Below are positions 63,863 to 64,000 of a stretch of 64,000 bases of DNA, piece after piece; position 1 is the first letter of the stretch; each line of letters begins with the position of its first letter. The stretch comes from Prevotella sp. GTDB taxonomy: Bacteria > Bacteroidota > Bacteroidia > Bacteroidales > Bacteroidaceae. The position numbers were made by a program, and so were the translations under genes. The notes beneath the pieces are model-generated. The model was not told the DNA's origin. It saw only the letters and a list, made by a program, of their open reading frames with translations, and made no database searches. The stretch spans positions 1 through 64,000 of the forward strand of contig JAFXZF010000007.1 of NCBI GenBank assembly GCA_017541365.1, given 5' to 3'.

Positions 63863-64000
63863 ATGAAGTTACCTGATATACAACTGAATGACATATCGAA
63901 GTATCGTGGAGAGCTGATGGGCTTCGCCATCATCATAGTGATGCTCTTCCACGTGAGTTTGTCACAACGTAGTCCGTGGTTCGGCTTGAGGAGGATGGGC
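63863..64000 (+). CDS. Acyltransferase 3 family protein (partial, runs off the window)
   Basis: Only the first 46 codons are present. They read MKLPDIQLNDISKYRGELMG followed by FAIIIVMLFHVSLSQRSPWF, the usual Acyl_transf_3 start with the conserved histidine in the first helix. It is divergent from the EptA-like gene across 71 bp. The product probably modifies envelope glycans, as inferred from the family and neighbours. Confidence 0.75.
   Translation, partial: MKLPDIQLNDISKYRGELMGFAIIIVMLFHVSLSQRSPWFGLRRMG

Overview
The window is chromosomal DNA of a Bacteroidales bacterium, most likely a gut- or rumen-type member of the Prevotellaceae. The evidence is the gene content (RprX/RprY, BspA-type leucine-rich-repeat protein, Bacteroidetes-type ClpX, GlyRS and XylA/XylB), the glycogen trio of debranching enzyme, GT4 and GH57, the near absence of Shine-Dalgarno sequences, and many promoters of the Bacteroidetes type (-33 TTTG, -7 TANNTTTG, usually seen as TACCTTTG or TAACTTTG). 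The species cannot be fixed from the sequence alone.

Layout. 0-7 kb (minus strand): rprX-rprY two-component system, a MurU-like nucleotidyltransferase, guaA, a MoxR ATPase and a DUF58 protein, with short tandem-repeat islands at almost every junction. 7-12.3 kb: a BASS-family transporter and a 1373-residue secreted beta-helix/LRR surface protein. 12.3-13.7 kb: a ~120-bp nested inverted repeat, a YoeB-type toxin-antitoxin pair and a ~340-bp non-coding element. 13.7-16.9 kb (minus): cdsA, ftsH, rsfS. 17-25.8 kb (plus): DUF177-rpmF-fabH-era-der, a lipoprotein, clpP-clpX, recQ. 25.8-32.7 kb (plus): glyS, an FKBP isomerase, the topoisomerase IV A subunit, an outer-membrane-type protein and an S41 peptidase. 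32.8-37.5 kb (plus): mdh, nadD, xylB, xylA. Then an initiator tRNA (37.6 kb).

Accessory block 37.7-46.8 kb (minus): a HigBA toxin-antitoxin pair with a clear palindromic operator, and a five-gene type I restriction-modification operon, hsdM - small membrane protein - hsdS - four-helix-bundle protein - hsdR, with a nine-copy CTAG repeat before hsdR. A second copy of the ~340-bp non-coding element lies just upstream of hsdM, as the first lies upstream of the YoeB pair.

46.8-55 kb (minus) reads as one tightly packed operon: MscS channel, secreted PLD enzyme, sigma-70-family factor, unknown secreted protein, HPr-kinase-like protein, S26B-like peptidase, PqqD-like protein, aspS. The kinase/peptidase/PqqD trio, with overlapping genes, is the best candidate in the window for an undescribed peptide- or protein-modification system. 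55-59.9 kb (plus): glycogen metabolism. 59.9-63.8 kb (minus): UbiA-type prenyltransferase, acyltransferase and a phosphoethanolamine-transferase-like sulfatase-fold enzyme, probably acting on envelope glycans or lipid A. The window ends in the first 46 codons of another acyltransferase.

Cross-cutting signals: short degenerate tandem repeats that supply start codons, stop codons, a signal peptide and internal coding sequence; three promoters so close to the start codon that leaderless mRNAs are expected; a nearly identical 5' leader in front of both xylB and xylA; and a perfect 17-bp hairpin inside a signal-peptide coding region.
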